Positions 1 through 11,010 of a stretch of DNA of 64,000 bases are shown piece after piece (position 1 is the stretch's first letter; each line of letters opens with the position of its first letter). Source of the DNA: Quercus robur (taxonomy: Eukaryota; Streptophyta; Magnoliopsida; Fagales; Fagaceae). The notes under the pieces were generated by a model. The model was not told the origin of the DNA. It made no database searches and saw only the letters and a list, made by a program, of their open reading frames with translations. The DNA lies in contig NC_065537.1 of NCBI RefSeq assembly GCF_932294415.1, positions 68,586,290 to 68,650,289 on the forward strand, read 5' to 3'. Both the position numbers and the translations under genes were made by a program.

Positions 1-2
1 CG

Positions 3-745
3 AAATACTCGTCGGCTAAGCCATTAACTAAGAGCCTATGGGAAGTTATATTCAACGAGCTGTTAGAGAAATCTAAAGATGCGCATGATCCAGAAAATGT
101 TAAGAGAATAAGCTCAGCTAGAGGTGAATGGGTTCTAGGGCAATGTGTCTTCATCGATAACTTGGGTTGCATAATTGGATCAATATTGCCTTATGTCACG
201 GATGTTGCTTATGATGAAAGCCTTCTATTGTGGCACATTGCTACTGAACTCTGCTACAACAGTACTGATCTTAGTGACAATTGTGATGATCGTGAGTTGA
301 GTAAGTACCTATCAGATTACATGTTATATCTTTTATATCAGCAACCAAGTTTGATGTCAGAGGTGTCAGGCATTTCGAAACAACGGTTCAGGGATACTGG
401 GCCGAAGCGGAAAGATTCTTTAGCCAACATGAACTGAATGAAAAGAGAAAGCTCTATGAAGAGATTCTTGGCGTGATAACACAACTCAAACCTGTTTATG
501 TGAAGGGAAATCAATCTAAGTCTGTACTATTTGATGCAAGCATGTTGGCAAAAGAGATTGAAAAATTGGACTCTGCAAAATGGAAGGTAACGAGCAAAGT
601 GTGGGTGGAATTGCTGTCATATGCTGCTAGTCGTAGCAGAGGAAATGCCCATGTCCAACAACTAAGTAGAGGTGGTGAGCTTCTTACTTTTGTTTGGCTA
701 TTGATGGCCCAATTTGGCTTGAGACCCGTTTCAGCACAAAGCTGA
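3..745 (+). CDS. 3' end of a DUF4220/DUF594-type plant gene, frameshifted
   Basis: The window opens inside an exon read in frame 3, giving a segment with the LWHIATELCY motif. It continues through SKYLSDYMLYLL and RFRDT, then switches frame at base 398 (T398 is shared by both frames, so one base is missing). The second frame runs WAEAERFF, then SVLFDASMLAKEI, KVWVELLSYAASRSRG and LSRGGELLTFVWLLMAQFG, and stops at TGA 743-745. This motif order is that of the DUF594 C-terminal domain found in plant DUF4220 proteins, multi-pass membrane proteins of unknown function. The natural C-terminus is present; the N-terminal membrane half lies upstream of the window. The single lesion in an otherwise clean frame could be a real inactivating change or a sequencing/assembly indel. 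Confidence 0.85.
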
Positions 746-804
746 GTGTTGATAATTGACCTAATATATCGAGCTTATATGTGTGTGTATATACATATAT
801 ATCA

Positions 805-806
<2 letters not shown>

Positions 807-844
<38 letters not shown>
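807..844. repeat. (TC)n microsatellite
   Basis: About 19 uninterrupted TC dinucleotides lie just downstream of the DUF594 gene, after a short TA/TG-rich stretch. More CT-rich sequence follows up to the hAT-like element at 937. Confidence 0.95.
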
Positions 845-846
<2 letters not shown>

Positions 847-936
847 ACTCATAGTCTCAGTTTCTTCCCTCCCCTAAAAATTAAAAGCCAAAATTTCCCA
901 AAATTTCACCTTCACTCTCTCTCTCTCACTCCCACC

Positions 937-1445
937 TAGACGTAGCAAAATGGGCGGGTCAGGTGGGGTCAAGTTCGAGTCGGGTCAAACGGGTTGCGGG
1001 TCGAGTTGACCCGTATTTTTCAAATTTTTTTTTTTAAATAAATGCAATCTTTCAATGGTTTATGAGTTCCTTAATTGTGATTAGATTCTCACTGGTGATA
1101 CTGTTACCACTTACCAATTACCACTAAACACTTGATACCCAAATTTGGTGCAACTCTTGTTCCAGCTTTTTAGAAGCTAATCTTGGTATAATCTTCGATC
1201 TGTTTAAAGTAGGAAGAGAAAATGAAGGTGGCAAGTAAAGAATGACAAACTATAATGGAGCACATAACATATTAAGTAAAAAAGAATAAGTAAATATTTT
1301 ATAAGAATTACACTTCAATCTCAATCTACTCAACGTTGGTAGACGTGGCAAAACGGGAGGGTCGAGTCAATCGGGTTTGCGAGTCAATCGGGTTGCGGGT
1401 CAATCGGGTCGGGTCAGAAAATTTTGACCCGTTTTGCCATGTCTA
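937..1445. mobile_element. Non-autonomous hAT-like element (MITE) with 8-bp TSD
   Basis: The left end TAGACGTAGCAAAATGGGCG and the reverse complement of the right end, TAGACATGGCAAAACGGGTC, form terminal inverted repeats. The 8-bp word CTCCCACC sits directly before the element (929-936) and directly after it (1446-1453). An 8-bp target duplication is the hallmark of hAT transposition. A further copy of the terminal motif occurs internally at about 1339, so the right side contains stacked GGGTC-rich subterminal repeats. No transposase ORF is present, so the element would depend on a transposase in trans. Confidence 0.85.
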
Positions 1446-1453
1446 CTCCCACC

Positions 1454-2140
1454 CACCTCAATCCCTTAACCTTTCACCCCCAAGTCCCTTACTGGCACCG
1501 CCCTCCCTTTACTCTCTCTCATCTTCGGTTCTTTAAATCAAGCTTATCAGACTCCAACTCAAACCAATGTGGTATGAAAATCTTACAAAATTTCTCATGG
1601 GTGTTACTTGTTTGTTGAAAATACAGTCTTTTAAGGAAATCTACAGGTACTTTATCAGCTTTGGCCTTTTCTTTTCTTCTTTCTCAATTTGAATTATTTG
1701 TTCGAGGGTTCTTGTGGAAATAAATTTGCAATTTTGGGTTGGTGGTGTTGGGGTTGGGCTTGGGGTAATGCAACCCTCTTGTTTCGTTTTGTATTTTTTT
1801 TAATGTTTTTGCCAAAAAACAAGAGATGTTATATGCAACTGTTTTGTTTGGATGTTGAGAAAACAGTAATAAAGAATAAATAAAGGTTTGTTATTTTTTT
1901 TAATTGTCAATTGAAATTGGTTTTATTGGGTCTAATGGTATTTTTCATGCATTTTTTGAACAACCATTTGGAGAGCCTAAATGGGTTGCCTTTGTAGGGG
2001 ATTTGATGCTCTTTATATAGAAATGTTTTTCTTTTCGGTTATAGTTTGTCAATGGTTCTGGATGGAAATGAATCTTTTTTTCCTTCAAATAAAAATAAGA
2101 GAAAATATTCTGTCCAGTCTTGGCCTAAATCTCGAGAAAT
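1454..2140. other. Intergenic, no gene recognised
   Basis: AT-rich sequence with only short ORFs of low-complexity composition. No domain, splice pattern or RNA gene is evident. Confidence 0.6.
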
Positions 2141-2328
2141 TATAGAGTCCTCTGGTGGACTACGTCACTTGTCCACCATTCCACTAAAAAACTTCCACTT
2201 GTTTAAAATTGCTGAGTCAGTAATTAATTTCTGTTTAAAAAAAATTTTCTGACTAACAATTTTAAACAAGTGGAAGTTTTTTAGTAGAATGATGGACCAC
2301 ATCATTTATCCACCATGTGGATCTTATA
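2141..2328. mobile_element. Foldback MITE-like inverted repeat
   Basis: Two arms of about 80 bases are near-perfect reverse complements. The core word ACTTCCACTTGTTTAAAATT in the left arm (about 2190-2210) is mirrored at about 2256-2276. The arms extend outward imperfectly to GTCCTCTGGTGGAC on the left and its counterpart ending GTGGATC on the right. A short AT-rich loop separates them. No ORF is present. The target duplication is unclear because the flanks are TTATA-rich on both sides, so the superfamily is left open. Confidence 0.7.
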
Positions 2329-3116
2329 ATATTTCTTAAATCTCACACTTTCCACCCTCTAATAATAAAAAGCCACATCAGCATTTCACTGGACAATGAA
2401 ATAAATCTGTCATGCACAATCATTCTTCCTAAAACCCAATTTCACAAAAATCCAAAAGCCTTAGCTTCCACACACAACTGAGAACCAAATGCTTCAACCT
2501 ATGACTGCTAGAGATATCACTAGAGTGTAGAAAAAAGGCAGAGCCACCGTTTGACGAAGTGTAGAAAAACATACAGAGAATAACTTTTTAAGATTGTTTT
2601 GGTGGTTTCTTTTTATAAGATTTGTTGGTGTGGATCTGATTTATTGTAATGATGGATGATTCAAGAGAAATTCACATTCGCTATGAAATATAATTACTCA
2701 TTTTTCTTCATAACTGTTTGTTGTTTTTCCTATATGCCGACTTAAGAGAGTAGAAGAGGGGTGTGGGAAGTGGAAGATGTGAAAAGGAAAAAGAGAAATT
2801 TAGGATCTTTAGATCTGTGAGTTTTAGTTGTCGTGGGGAGGAAATTTTTGGGTCTCATCTGTTGGATCCGTGAGTTGTTGTTGCCGGAATGAGGGGGAAA
2901 GCGGAGTAGCGATACTTGTTGGTGGTTCGTACATTTTAAGGAATTTTTTGGGTCTCCTCTCATTCAGGCATCTCTGAAGTTGTACTAGTTTCGCCGTCTG
3001 GTCCATGGGTTGCCGTTGCCAGAATGATGGGGGAAATTGGAGCAACGGTGCTGTGGCAGTTGCTGTTGGTCCGTGGAAGGGAGATGGGTGAGAGAGGTGT
3101 TAATGGCATGATTTAA
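2329..3116. other. Intergenic; diverged internal duplication near 2845-3060
   Basis: No gene recognised. Two stretches of about 100 bases, one starting near 2848 (TTTTTGGGTCTC...GCCGGAATGAGGG) and one near 2944 (TTTTTTGGGTCTC...GCCAGAATGATGG), resemble each other and look like an old duplication. The minus-strand ORFs here are Ser/Pro-rich with no recognisable motif. Confidence 0.4.
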
Positions 3117-4340
3117 ATGAGTAGTCATTGGTTTTCCAAAATTACATTTTTGACCCAAACCTTTTTCAAATTACATTTTCAAACCCAAACTTTCCAAAAT
3201 CACATCTTGGTTCCTCAGCTTTTGCAAAATTACAACTCAACCCCAAAACTTTTCCAAATCACTCTTTTGACCCCTAAAATTTTCCAAAATTACCCCTAAA
3301 AGTTAAAAATTTTCACATAGACCCTTTATGCCACAAAAATGCATTTTCAATCTCATTTTGTGCCAAAATAAAATATTTTCTTTTAAAATAATAAAATTTT
3401 CAAACCACATTTTTATTAGACTTTATAGAAATTTAACCTTTGTATTTCTGTGTCTCTTTTACATGAGATAAAATTCTCTGGAAAAAGGAATTTCCAAGTT
3501 TGCATTTGTTAGGCTATGTTATGCAATGAGGTAAGCTTTCATTAAAAGTAATGTGCAATTTCTTTCCTAGTAAATGCCATGCAATCACATGTTTATGTTT
3601 GTTTTATCTTACTTTCTAAAATAAATTGTTCACATGTCCATGCATTTTGCACATGCCTACATGCTCACATGTCATCCTAAGGTAGATTATACATGTCATG
3701 AAGTCACATGTCACCTTAGGGTAGGTTATAAATGTCATCCTAGGATAGATACATGTCATTTCTCATATGCCATCTTAGGATAGATACGTGCCACTTCTCA
3801 CATGTCATCTTAGGATAGATACATGTCATTTTTACATGTCATCCTAGGATAAATTATACATGTCATTGTCATTCTAGGATAGATTACATGGCATTCATTA
3901 CTCACATGTCATCCTAGGATAAGTTTGATTATTGTTTCATTTCACACGCACATGCACATGCATATCATTCTTTTAAAACCAAATGTCAAATATTTTAAGT
4001 TATTCTTTAAATGATGAAATTTAAGTTAAATTTGAAACAAGATACTATCCTCTTGGATAGGTGTTGTGGGGTGCCTAACATATTCCCCACACGTAATCGA
4101 ACTTCTGAATCTTCGATTTCTGGTTCAAGACATATTCTTTTTATTTTCTAGTTTAGCTTAGGAGCCCTTAGGGTTTTCTTAGTTAATTTAGGAAATAAAA
4201 TTGATTAGACATAGGTGACCAATCACACCTTAGAATTCCAATGGTTGGTGGTGACTTCTAAAAATGAATATAAATAAGGAAATTCACTCGCACATAACCC
4301 ACCTTAGTGTTGTACACATGTGCACACACTTTTTTCATTT
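3117..4340. repeat. Decayed LTR-type repeat with CCAAAATTACA-type tandem words
   Basis: 3117-3300 is a run of diverged units of roughly 30 bases based on CCAAAATTACA...GACCCC. Near 4060-4090 is GGGGTGCCTAACA followed by CCCCACACGTAATCGAACT, wording I associate with dicot Gypsy (Tat/Ogre-like) LTRs and leaders. No gag or pol remains. The family is inferred from wording only. Confidence 0.4.
3640..3921. repeat. Minisatellite based on ACATGTCATCCTAGGATAGA
   Basis: Seven or more diverged units of about 25-45 bases combine ACATGTCAT with a CCTAGGATAGAT or CCTTAGGGTAGGT half. The CCTAGG core is itself a palindrome. The array lies inside the decayed LTR-like repeat. Confidence 0.8.
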
Positions 4341-5629
4341 TTGCACCAAACATGCGTCACCGAGTGAAAAAACATTCAATGGTTTGGAAATCTAATTGTT
4401 GGATTGTATGTTCTTTATATTTTTAACACGTATGTTAAATTTTGTGTCAAACAAATGTTATTTACTATTAGATCCATAAAATTATTTTTTATGTATAATT
4501 TTAGACTACAAAAACATGAAATTTAAACATTTGATTCATGATATAGCTATTGATCTTTGATTTTCTGAGAATTTTGTAAGCATGAAGTATATAAGAATAA
4601 ATGTAATTTAATGATAGATTTGTCAAAATTCATATCTAATTAAGAAGATATTGAATGAAATTGTAGTCATTGGCTACAGTTAAATTTATAGCCAAACTTT
4701 ATCCTAATTTAACTGCAATTTGTTATGATTACTTGCAACTTGCAAGATTATTTTGTAGGTGAGTTGGATAAAAGTCTCACGTGCTAGCTATTAATCTAGT
4801 ACACTCAGAGCCACATGAGCTGGTCAATTCTTGTGTATATATGGAGATTGTACTCCTGTATAAGGTTATTCATTCAATTAGGAATGTTAAGTCCATATTT
4901 TTGTTGGATTTATTCAATGACAAAGTTTTATGTATTTTTTCTCTCATTTTAATGTGTTTTTTTTGGGTAAAAAATACTTGAGCTTAGTCAATTAGTGGTC
5001 AAAGCTGCATGTGCGACCTTATTGCCACCTGCATACGAACTACACAACTTGCGAGTGACACGTGGTGTTGAAGATATATGTTCTCTACAACAGCTAAGTG
5101 GTAAGCAGGCAGCATGCACTGGTCATCGGGAAAAGCTGCAATTGTGTGCAGTGAAGAGTGATGTACATCATCAGGGTAAGGTGCAGCACAGAATGCATCA
5201 CTATATCAGGGGCAGCTGCAATCCAGTCCATTTCAGGGTGCATTGCATCATCAACAGAGCAATCAAGATGCAATTACAACAAGGTGTAAAAGTGAGGTGT
5301 AGAAGACCTGATAGAGTCAATGCCACATCACGATCAGATGATCAATGCAATTCAAGTGATGATGTAATTAGTGTACACGTGTATTAGTAGGTAGTTTCTG
5401 TTTTGTAACAAACTTCCCTGAAAACTAGGGAGGTAGTTATTTTTCTGGTTTGGTATCAGATTGTATATAAAGGTAGGATTCGCATTAGATATTTTCATTC
5501 ATTCATAATCAATAAAATTCAGTAGGCATGTTGCTGCTAAATTAGCCATTTTGGCTGCCTAGTTTATTAATATTTCCTTTAAACAAAAAAAAAAAAAAAT
5601 CAATAAAATTCAGTTTCTATTTAGAGAGA
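4341..5629. other. Repeat-derived intergenic sequence, LTR-promoter-like piece near 5460-5520
   Basis: 4377-4625 belongs to a dispersed AT-rich repeat also seen near 37.9 kb. An open frame at 4995-5387 (130 codons) is Cys/His/Gln-rich with no recognisable domain, and I do not call it a gene. At 5464-5472 is a TATATAAAG box, followed by an AATAAAATTC polyadenylation-type signal, and the word ATCAATAAAATTCAG is repeated about 90 bases later after a poly-A tract. This looks like the U3/R part of an old LTR or a retroposed end. Confidence 0.35.
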
Positions 5630-6960
5630 GAGTCCAGAGATTTTATTTTACACATGGCAGAAAATCTAGATGGCTGTGACAAGGCATGTCTCGACCTCTT
5701 TGACTTGATTAGGTCGCAAATAGCATGCAGACAAAATGTCATGTTTTATCCTTATATGCTTTTTCAACCTTTTCCAATAGCCAACTTGACTAGACGTGGC
5801 CTGAGGACTTGGATCTGAATATTTACATTATGAAAACCTCATTTTCATCTATTCATCTTGTAGAGAAAGAGAGAGCCCTTGCCTAAGAGCTAAATACATT
5901 CTCATCCTCTCTTCTACGTTTCTCTCACCATTGTCATTATTTTGAGAGAAATTTTATTACCTTCACCTTGTTCACCTACAACGGAGAGTTGTGAGATATG
6001 AGTTAAAGGTTTGGAAACTTATGGCATGTTTGGAAGTTTAGAGAGAGAGGAGAGTAGAGGAGAGGAGAGTGGTGGGGAGGAAAGTAGAAGAGAATGGTTA
6101 TCATCTATCTTGTTTAGATGTTTTTAAAATTAGTAAGGGGGAAAGGATTAATTAGTCATTCTTCTTGTTTGGATGTTTTAAAAATTAGGAGAGAGGGGAG
6201 AGAAAATGATTTAAATAGACAAATTTACCCCTATTTTAAAATGGACTTGCAATATTGGTCTATAATTAATTTATTTTATATAATTGGTTTATAATTTTGT
6301 TAATTTAGAAATGGTAAATTGAGAAATTCATTTGGTTAATAATTTATCTACTCTACTCTCTCTCCAAATTTCTCCAATTTGGGGAAATTAAAAATGAGGG
6401 GTTAGAGGTAGTTGAAACCCCTCCCCCTCATTCCTTAAAAAACTTCCAAACAAGGTAATTGAATTACTCCCCCTCCCTCTCCTTTTTTTAACATCCAAAT
6501 AGGCCATTAGGGTGCCATCTCAAATCCAATCTCATTGGTGGCTTTTCATTGGTGGCTTAACGGTGGTATTTCTTGCAAGCTAATTGAAGAAAAGACTCCA
6601 AGAAATCAGTTGCTAGTAGGAGCTTGGATGGCATAAGTAACATAGGGGGATATAGGCTTAAAAGGTTCATAGTTTCTCTTGTATTACAATTATTCATCTA
6701 GTGGAGATTTTCCAACGGTGTGGTCAAAGGAGAGGTTTTTCCGCCCAGATGCTTGAGTTTTTTTCTTCCTAAACTCTTGTATTTAGCCATGATTTGCTTT
6801 CCTTTCCGTATTTCCATATTGCTTCTTTATATGCTTTACTTCTTAGTTGTTTATGCTTGCAATATGAAACTTGACTAATCACTTTCATTAGAGTTTAGAC
6901 TAATTGGTAGTTTAGTTTGAAAGTGATTAACCCGTTAAAATAGATTATGGAGTTCTAAAT
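5630..6960 (+). mobile_element. Degenerate LTR related to the Gag-only element LTRs, split by a MITE
   Basis: After removing the MITE at 6022-6506, the order of landmarks matches the R-U5 part of the 7964-9027 LTR: AGTAGGAGCTT, a GGCTTAAAAGGTT stretch, CTAGTGGAGATTTTCCAACG and GGAGAGGTTTTTC. No primer-binding site or gag follows, so it is a solo or truncated copy. Boundaries are approximate. Confidence 0.5.
6022..6506. mobile_element. PIF/Harbinger-like MITE with TTA duplication
   Basis: The left end is TGGCATGTTTGGAAGTTTA and the right end reads, in reverse complement, TGGCCTATTTGGATGTTA. The trinucleotide TTA precedes the element (6019-6021) and follows it (6507-6509). Terminal GGCNTGTTTGG-type repeats with TTA/TAA duplications are typical of Tourist-type PIF/Harbinger MITEs. 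The subterminal zones are purine-rich on the left and pyrimidine-rich on the right, extending the imperfect inverted repeat. No transposase is encoded. Confidence 0.75.
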
Positions 6961-7019
6961 ACATGCTAGGCTATTAGTAGCATCATTTCAATGAACAAAG
7001 CGAATTTCATCACGTTCCA

Positions 7020-7545
7020 TTCTCTGTTTTTCAGTATCATCCTTTTCTTTACTTCTTTATAGAAACACATTTCATTCGTATTATAAGTTTATAACCTTTT
7101 ATGGATCAGTAAACAAGACAACTTGGAAACAACGATTTGTAGTGCCAATAAAATGTGGGGAAAAAACTGTGCTCTGTACTCCGATCCGAATGGTGCAATT
7201 AACTTGAAAAGATAGTCACATGGATAATAGGTTCGATGCAAACTACCTAACTGTATAGGCGTATAGCTCATTCTAGATGAGTAAAGAAGGCTATCCTGGT
7301 TATGCAAGAAAATAATAGTTCATTAAAATCCAATAAAAATTAAAATACAGACATAATTGCGCAGCAACAAACTGAAAGAGAATTTAACTACAAACATATA
7401 TCATTTTGATATTGTCAATCTTTGAAAGAGAAACAACCCGGTGATTTCATATTGTATTGCTGACACTCCTCAATGCTTCTGCCACACTCCTCGTGGGCAG
7501 GAGGAGAGTTCAGGGCATTCAACATTCTCCAACCAAAGCAAAGTG
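7020..7545 (-). pseudogene. 3' remnant of an RPP13-like-4 type resistance gene
   Basis: Read on the minus strand, 7470-7545 encodes the C-terminal signature ENVECPELSSCPRGVW and then stops. This matches ENVECPELSSCPQGVW at the C-terminus of the gene at 21554-23655. The 3' flank (7020-7470) also aligns with 21240-21560, including GGATCAGTAAAC, TGTGCTCTGTACT and GTGCAATTAACTTGAAAAGA. Homology ends abruptly near 7545, just after ATTCTCCAACC. It is a truncated local duplicate in the same orientation as the longer copy about 14 kb away; no other exon of it is visible. Confidence 0.8.
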
Positions 7546-7963
7546 TAATTTTCACTATTTCAATTCTCTTTTTTTATTTTATTTTTTTTTATGCAACAAC
7601 AAAACAATACAACTTGGTATATTTTAAGAAAAATGGAACTTAGCGGGTCATGTGGGATCTATTAGTGTTTTAACTGTTAGTGGTTTGGTAGTATTATTTA
7701 ATTTATTTGGTATATTTTAATTATTATTTTATTAGTGCTTACTTTAGTGTTTAGCTAAATTTGTTGGATTTATGTGATATATTTATTGAACATGATAAAT
7801 GTAACGGTTGAATATCTAAGTTGAATATGTTGAAAGAACTTGCTTTATTCATTTGCTAGTACTATGGATAAATTTTCCTCTTCTCTAATAATGAAACAAT
7901 CATGCAATAATTCAAAATTTGAAAACTCATAGAAGAAAATTGTAAAATTTCATGTATTTACTT
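7546..7963. other. AT-rich intergenic spacer
   Basis: Nothing recognisable lies between the gene remnant and the 5' LTR at 7964. TACTT at 7959-7963 would be the 5' half of the target duplication; the partner is lost. Confidence 0.5.
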
Positions 7964-9027
7964 TGTAAAGTTGTGATTTACAACTATTTTGTGCTGGCTT
8001 TAATTCTGTGCCTAATTTGATTGTAATTTTGTTCAATCTTATGTACCATGTATTTTATGTGGGATTTCTTTGTAAGGGTTGTGTGTGAGAGAGAGTGTGA
8101 AGACTCAAGGCAAAGTGAAGAGTAAAGAAGTTTTCGCGAGTAGCTTGTGAGAAGCCTTTTCGCGAAGTGAAATGCTCAACACATGACTGGAATGCGACGA
8201 GTCATGGCAGATGATGATAGTTGGTTTTCACGAGTGTCTCGTGGGTAAGACCTTCCTACGAGATACCCGCGAAACATTCTGTTTTGTTAATTTGTCATAT
8301 TTGATACACCAGGTCTCTACACACATTATATATACGCACATTACCCACATATTGTGAGGAGTGCTTTCTGAGAGAAAGCCCTAGCCACAACCCTTGAGAG
8401 TTAGAGATTGTTATACCCACAATCTTTTACACAATCCATTGTGGTTTTCCTCAACTCCTACCTCTCAATTTTCAAATCCTTGAGAGGTTGATAGCCCAAA
8501 CACTTACCACACCCATTCTGAGTGTAAAGTGAGGTTTTGGTGCTGCTGGGAAGCATTGAAAGAAGCCATTTGTTTGGTGGATGCAATCGGGCTGAATTGC
8601 GTGATCCAGAGAGCTAGGGAAGACAAGGCTTGGCAAAGCCAGTTAGTAGTAGGAGCTTAGAGGGCTCGAGTACATAGGGTAAACTAGGCTTGGAAGGTCT
8701 TTTGTTATTCGTGTACTCCAACTTATTTTCTAGTGGATCGATTTACCACTTGGAGGGCGGCGGAGAGGTTTTTCATCGAGTTCTTCAGTTTCCTCTTCGA
8801 TAAGACATCGGCGTGTTATCTTGTGTTTGCATTCTTCTTCCCTAATCTTTTAGCTTTCATTTTACTACTGTGATTTGATGAATATGGCTTAGAGTAGTTA
8901 TTTTGTTTATCCGCTTGTATTTACTCTATTCCGCACTTAGTTTACGTTAGAACAAAATCAACCGACCCGTTATTTTAATTTGGGGGTCTAAACAACTCTT
9001 GTGTTTTCACACAAATTTGAGCTTTCA
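7964..9027 (+). repeat. 5' LTR of family 1 element
   Basis: The boundaries were set by comparison with the 3' copy starting at 11765 and by the primer-binding site two bases after the final CA. A TATA-like ATTATATATACG lies at about 8317-8328. A cluster of CG-containing words (TTCGCGAG, TTCGCGAAG, CACGAG, CCCGCGAAA) lies at 8130-8275. U5 contains the CTTGGAGGGCGGCGGAGAGG landmark shared with the other families here. Confidence 0.9.
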
Positions 9028-9029
9028 AT

Positions 9030-9041
9030 TGGTATCAGAGC
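9030..9041 (+). other. Primer-binding site (initiator tRNA-Met type)
   Basis: TGGTATCAGAGC, complementary to the 3' end of plant initiator methionine tRNA, the usual primer of Ty1/copia elements. It starts two bases after the LTR end at 9027. Confidence 0.95.
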
Positions 9042-9095
9042 GGGTACACTTGTTGTGGTTTCATTACCTAAGTGTAATCCTAGACCCTTTTTGAG

Positions 9096-11010
9096 ATGGA
9101 TCGATCTCAATCGCTTAATGCTGCTCCATACTTTGATGGGACCAATTATGCTTTTTGGAAAGTCCGTATAAGGGCATTCCTATGTTCTATTGATGATAGT
9201 GTTTGGGACGTTATCGAGATAGGATGGACTATATCGGAGGAAGCCAAATCCTCATGGGATAAGGCAGCCCTTGGGACAGCTAATGCTAATAGCAAGGCTT
9301 TAAATACAATTTCCAGTGGTGTTTCTCCTGATGAATTTCACAGGATCTCTCATGTTACAATTGCCAAGGAGGCGTGGCAAATCTTGGAGACGACCTATGA
9401 AGGCACCAAAAAGGTGAAGGATACCAAGTTGCAAATGCTTACCACACGCTTCGAGGAGCTAAAGATGAGTGAAAGATAAATGAAGTGGTGATTAGGAAAT
9501 TCAACTTGGGAGAAAATACAGAGGACTCCAAGATTCTAAGATCATTGCTAGAGAGTTTCCATGCAAAGGTTACTGCCATCGAAGAGAGCAAAGATTTTGA
9601 TGAGATTAAAATTCAAAAACTCATCGGTTCTCTTTAAACCTATGAGCAGTCTCTACCATCTCAAAGGAAGAGCAAATCTCTTACTTTCAAGACCATCAAT
9701 GAGAGATTGGAAGCTCAAGACTCCTAAGATGAGGATGAAGTTGAAAAGGATGTGGCGTACCTTGCTAAGAACTTTCGTAATTTCCTAAAGTTCAAAAGAG
9801 ATGGAAAGTCTTTTGAGAAGGGCGAATTCTCAAAGTTCAAGAAAGACTTCAAGAAGAAGGATTCAAGAGACTCCTCATTGGCTGAAATGGTCACGTGCTT
9901 TGAGTGCAAAGGGCATGGGCATGTGAAGAAAGAATGCCCCACTTATTTGAAGGCAAAGGGTAAAGTCTTTGCAACTACGCTTAGTGACTAGGATGGTTCC
10001 AATTCCGATTCGGGAGAAAGCTGTGACGGAGAAGGAAATTACCCCCCATTTATAGCCATTGCACCTGTGGACTCATCAGAAGATTTGAGCCTTCTAGTGG
10101 AAGAACTCGGTGAGCACACCGAAGTAGAGTCTATGGGAATTGGGGAAGAATCCGATGATGAAGATGAAAAAACCAAGGGATTGCAAGAATCCTATAACTC
10201 TCTTCTTGAGAAGACGGGAGAGTATGCTAGAGTGGCTAAAGCAGCCATCAGGGAAATAAAAAGAGCTGAGCAAGACTACAAGAGCATACTTATGAGGTAC
10301 AAAGAAACAAACTGTGAAGTTGAGGTGCTGAATGGAGAACTAACTGAGGCTTACTCCAAGATCAAGTTTCTTGAGCTTGAAGTGATTCGAGCTAATGCCA
10401 AGGTGGAGCGTGTTGCCTCCAAGAAACTTGACAAAGTGCTTGCACATTAAAAGCATTTTTCTGACAAAAGTGGCTTAGGATATTCCAGAGAGAGTAGTTC
10501 ATGTGCCAACGTGTCCAAGGAGATGAAATTTGTTAAAGCTAAGGAACCAATGGTAGCAACTCCAAGTGTTGAGAATGCAAAAGTGGAGAAGATGCCAAAT
10601 GGAATTGCTCAAAAGGTTTTGACAAAACCTCAAAATCCATTTGTGGTCAAACCTAAGGCTAAAGGGAAGTCTCTCCCAAAGTCTTAAAGAGGTCCTCAAG
10701 TTCAACACTTTTGCCACCATTGTGGAGTTTGGGAACCACAAGACCTAACTATTATAAACTTCATGCATTGAAGAAAGCGGATTCTCAAAGGCTAAGAGGA
10801 CAAGGAAAGGGGAATTGGAACGCCAAGCAAACAAAGGGGTGAGAAGCTGATTCCGGCTTTAGTGATGTGATAAAGATAATTGATACCATCACTTCTTGTT
10901 TGGCAAGCTTCAGTCAAAGGTTTGAAAATCACAACTCGAGTATCCAATCCTCTAGGGATATCACCCCAAACGCACGTGCCATGTGGGTGAAGAGGGGTAC
11001 ACATGCATAA
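9096..11010 (+). pseudogene. gag relic (copia-type UBN2 Gag), family 1
   Basis: It begins MDRSQSLNAAPYFDGTNYAF and matches the intact Gag at 44535-46505 along its length: the KEAWQILETTYEGTKKVKD core, a CFECKGHGHVKKEC zinc knuckle near 9896-9940, an acidic stretch, a coiled-coil region and a C-terminal MWVKRGTHA ending at 11010. Lesions include a deletion of about 36 bases at about 9473 with a frame change, in-frame stops near 9637, 9726, 9989, 10448 and 10685, and a frameshift near 10730 that destroys the second knuckle. Most stops fit C-to-T changes of CAA, CAG or CGA codons. It is not expected to make functional Gag. Confidence 0.9.

Noticed and set aside
3640..3921. Possible CRISPR-like array
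   Set aside because: Units are diverged and contiguous without constant-length unique spacers; the genome is a plant, so it is a minisatellite.
4995..5387. 130-codon open frame, Cys/His/Gln-rich
   Set aside because: No domain, repeat-like nucleotide composition, lies between repeat fragments; not called a gene.
9030..9041. tRNA gene
   Set aside because: Only the 12-base primer-binding site is present; no cloverleaf could be built here or elsewhere in the window.
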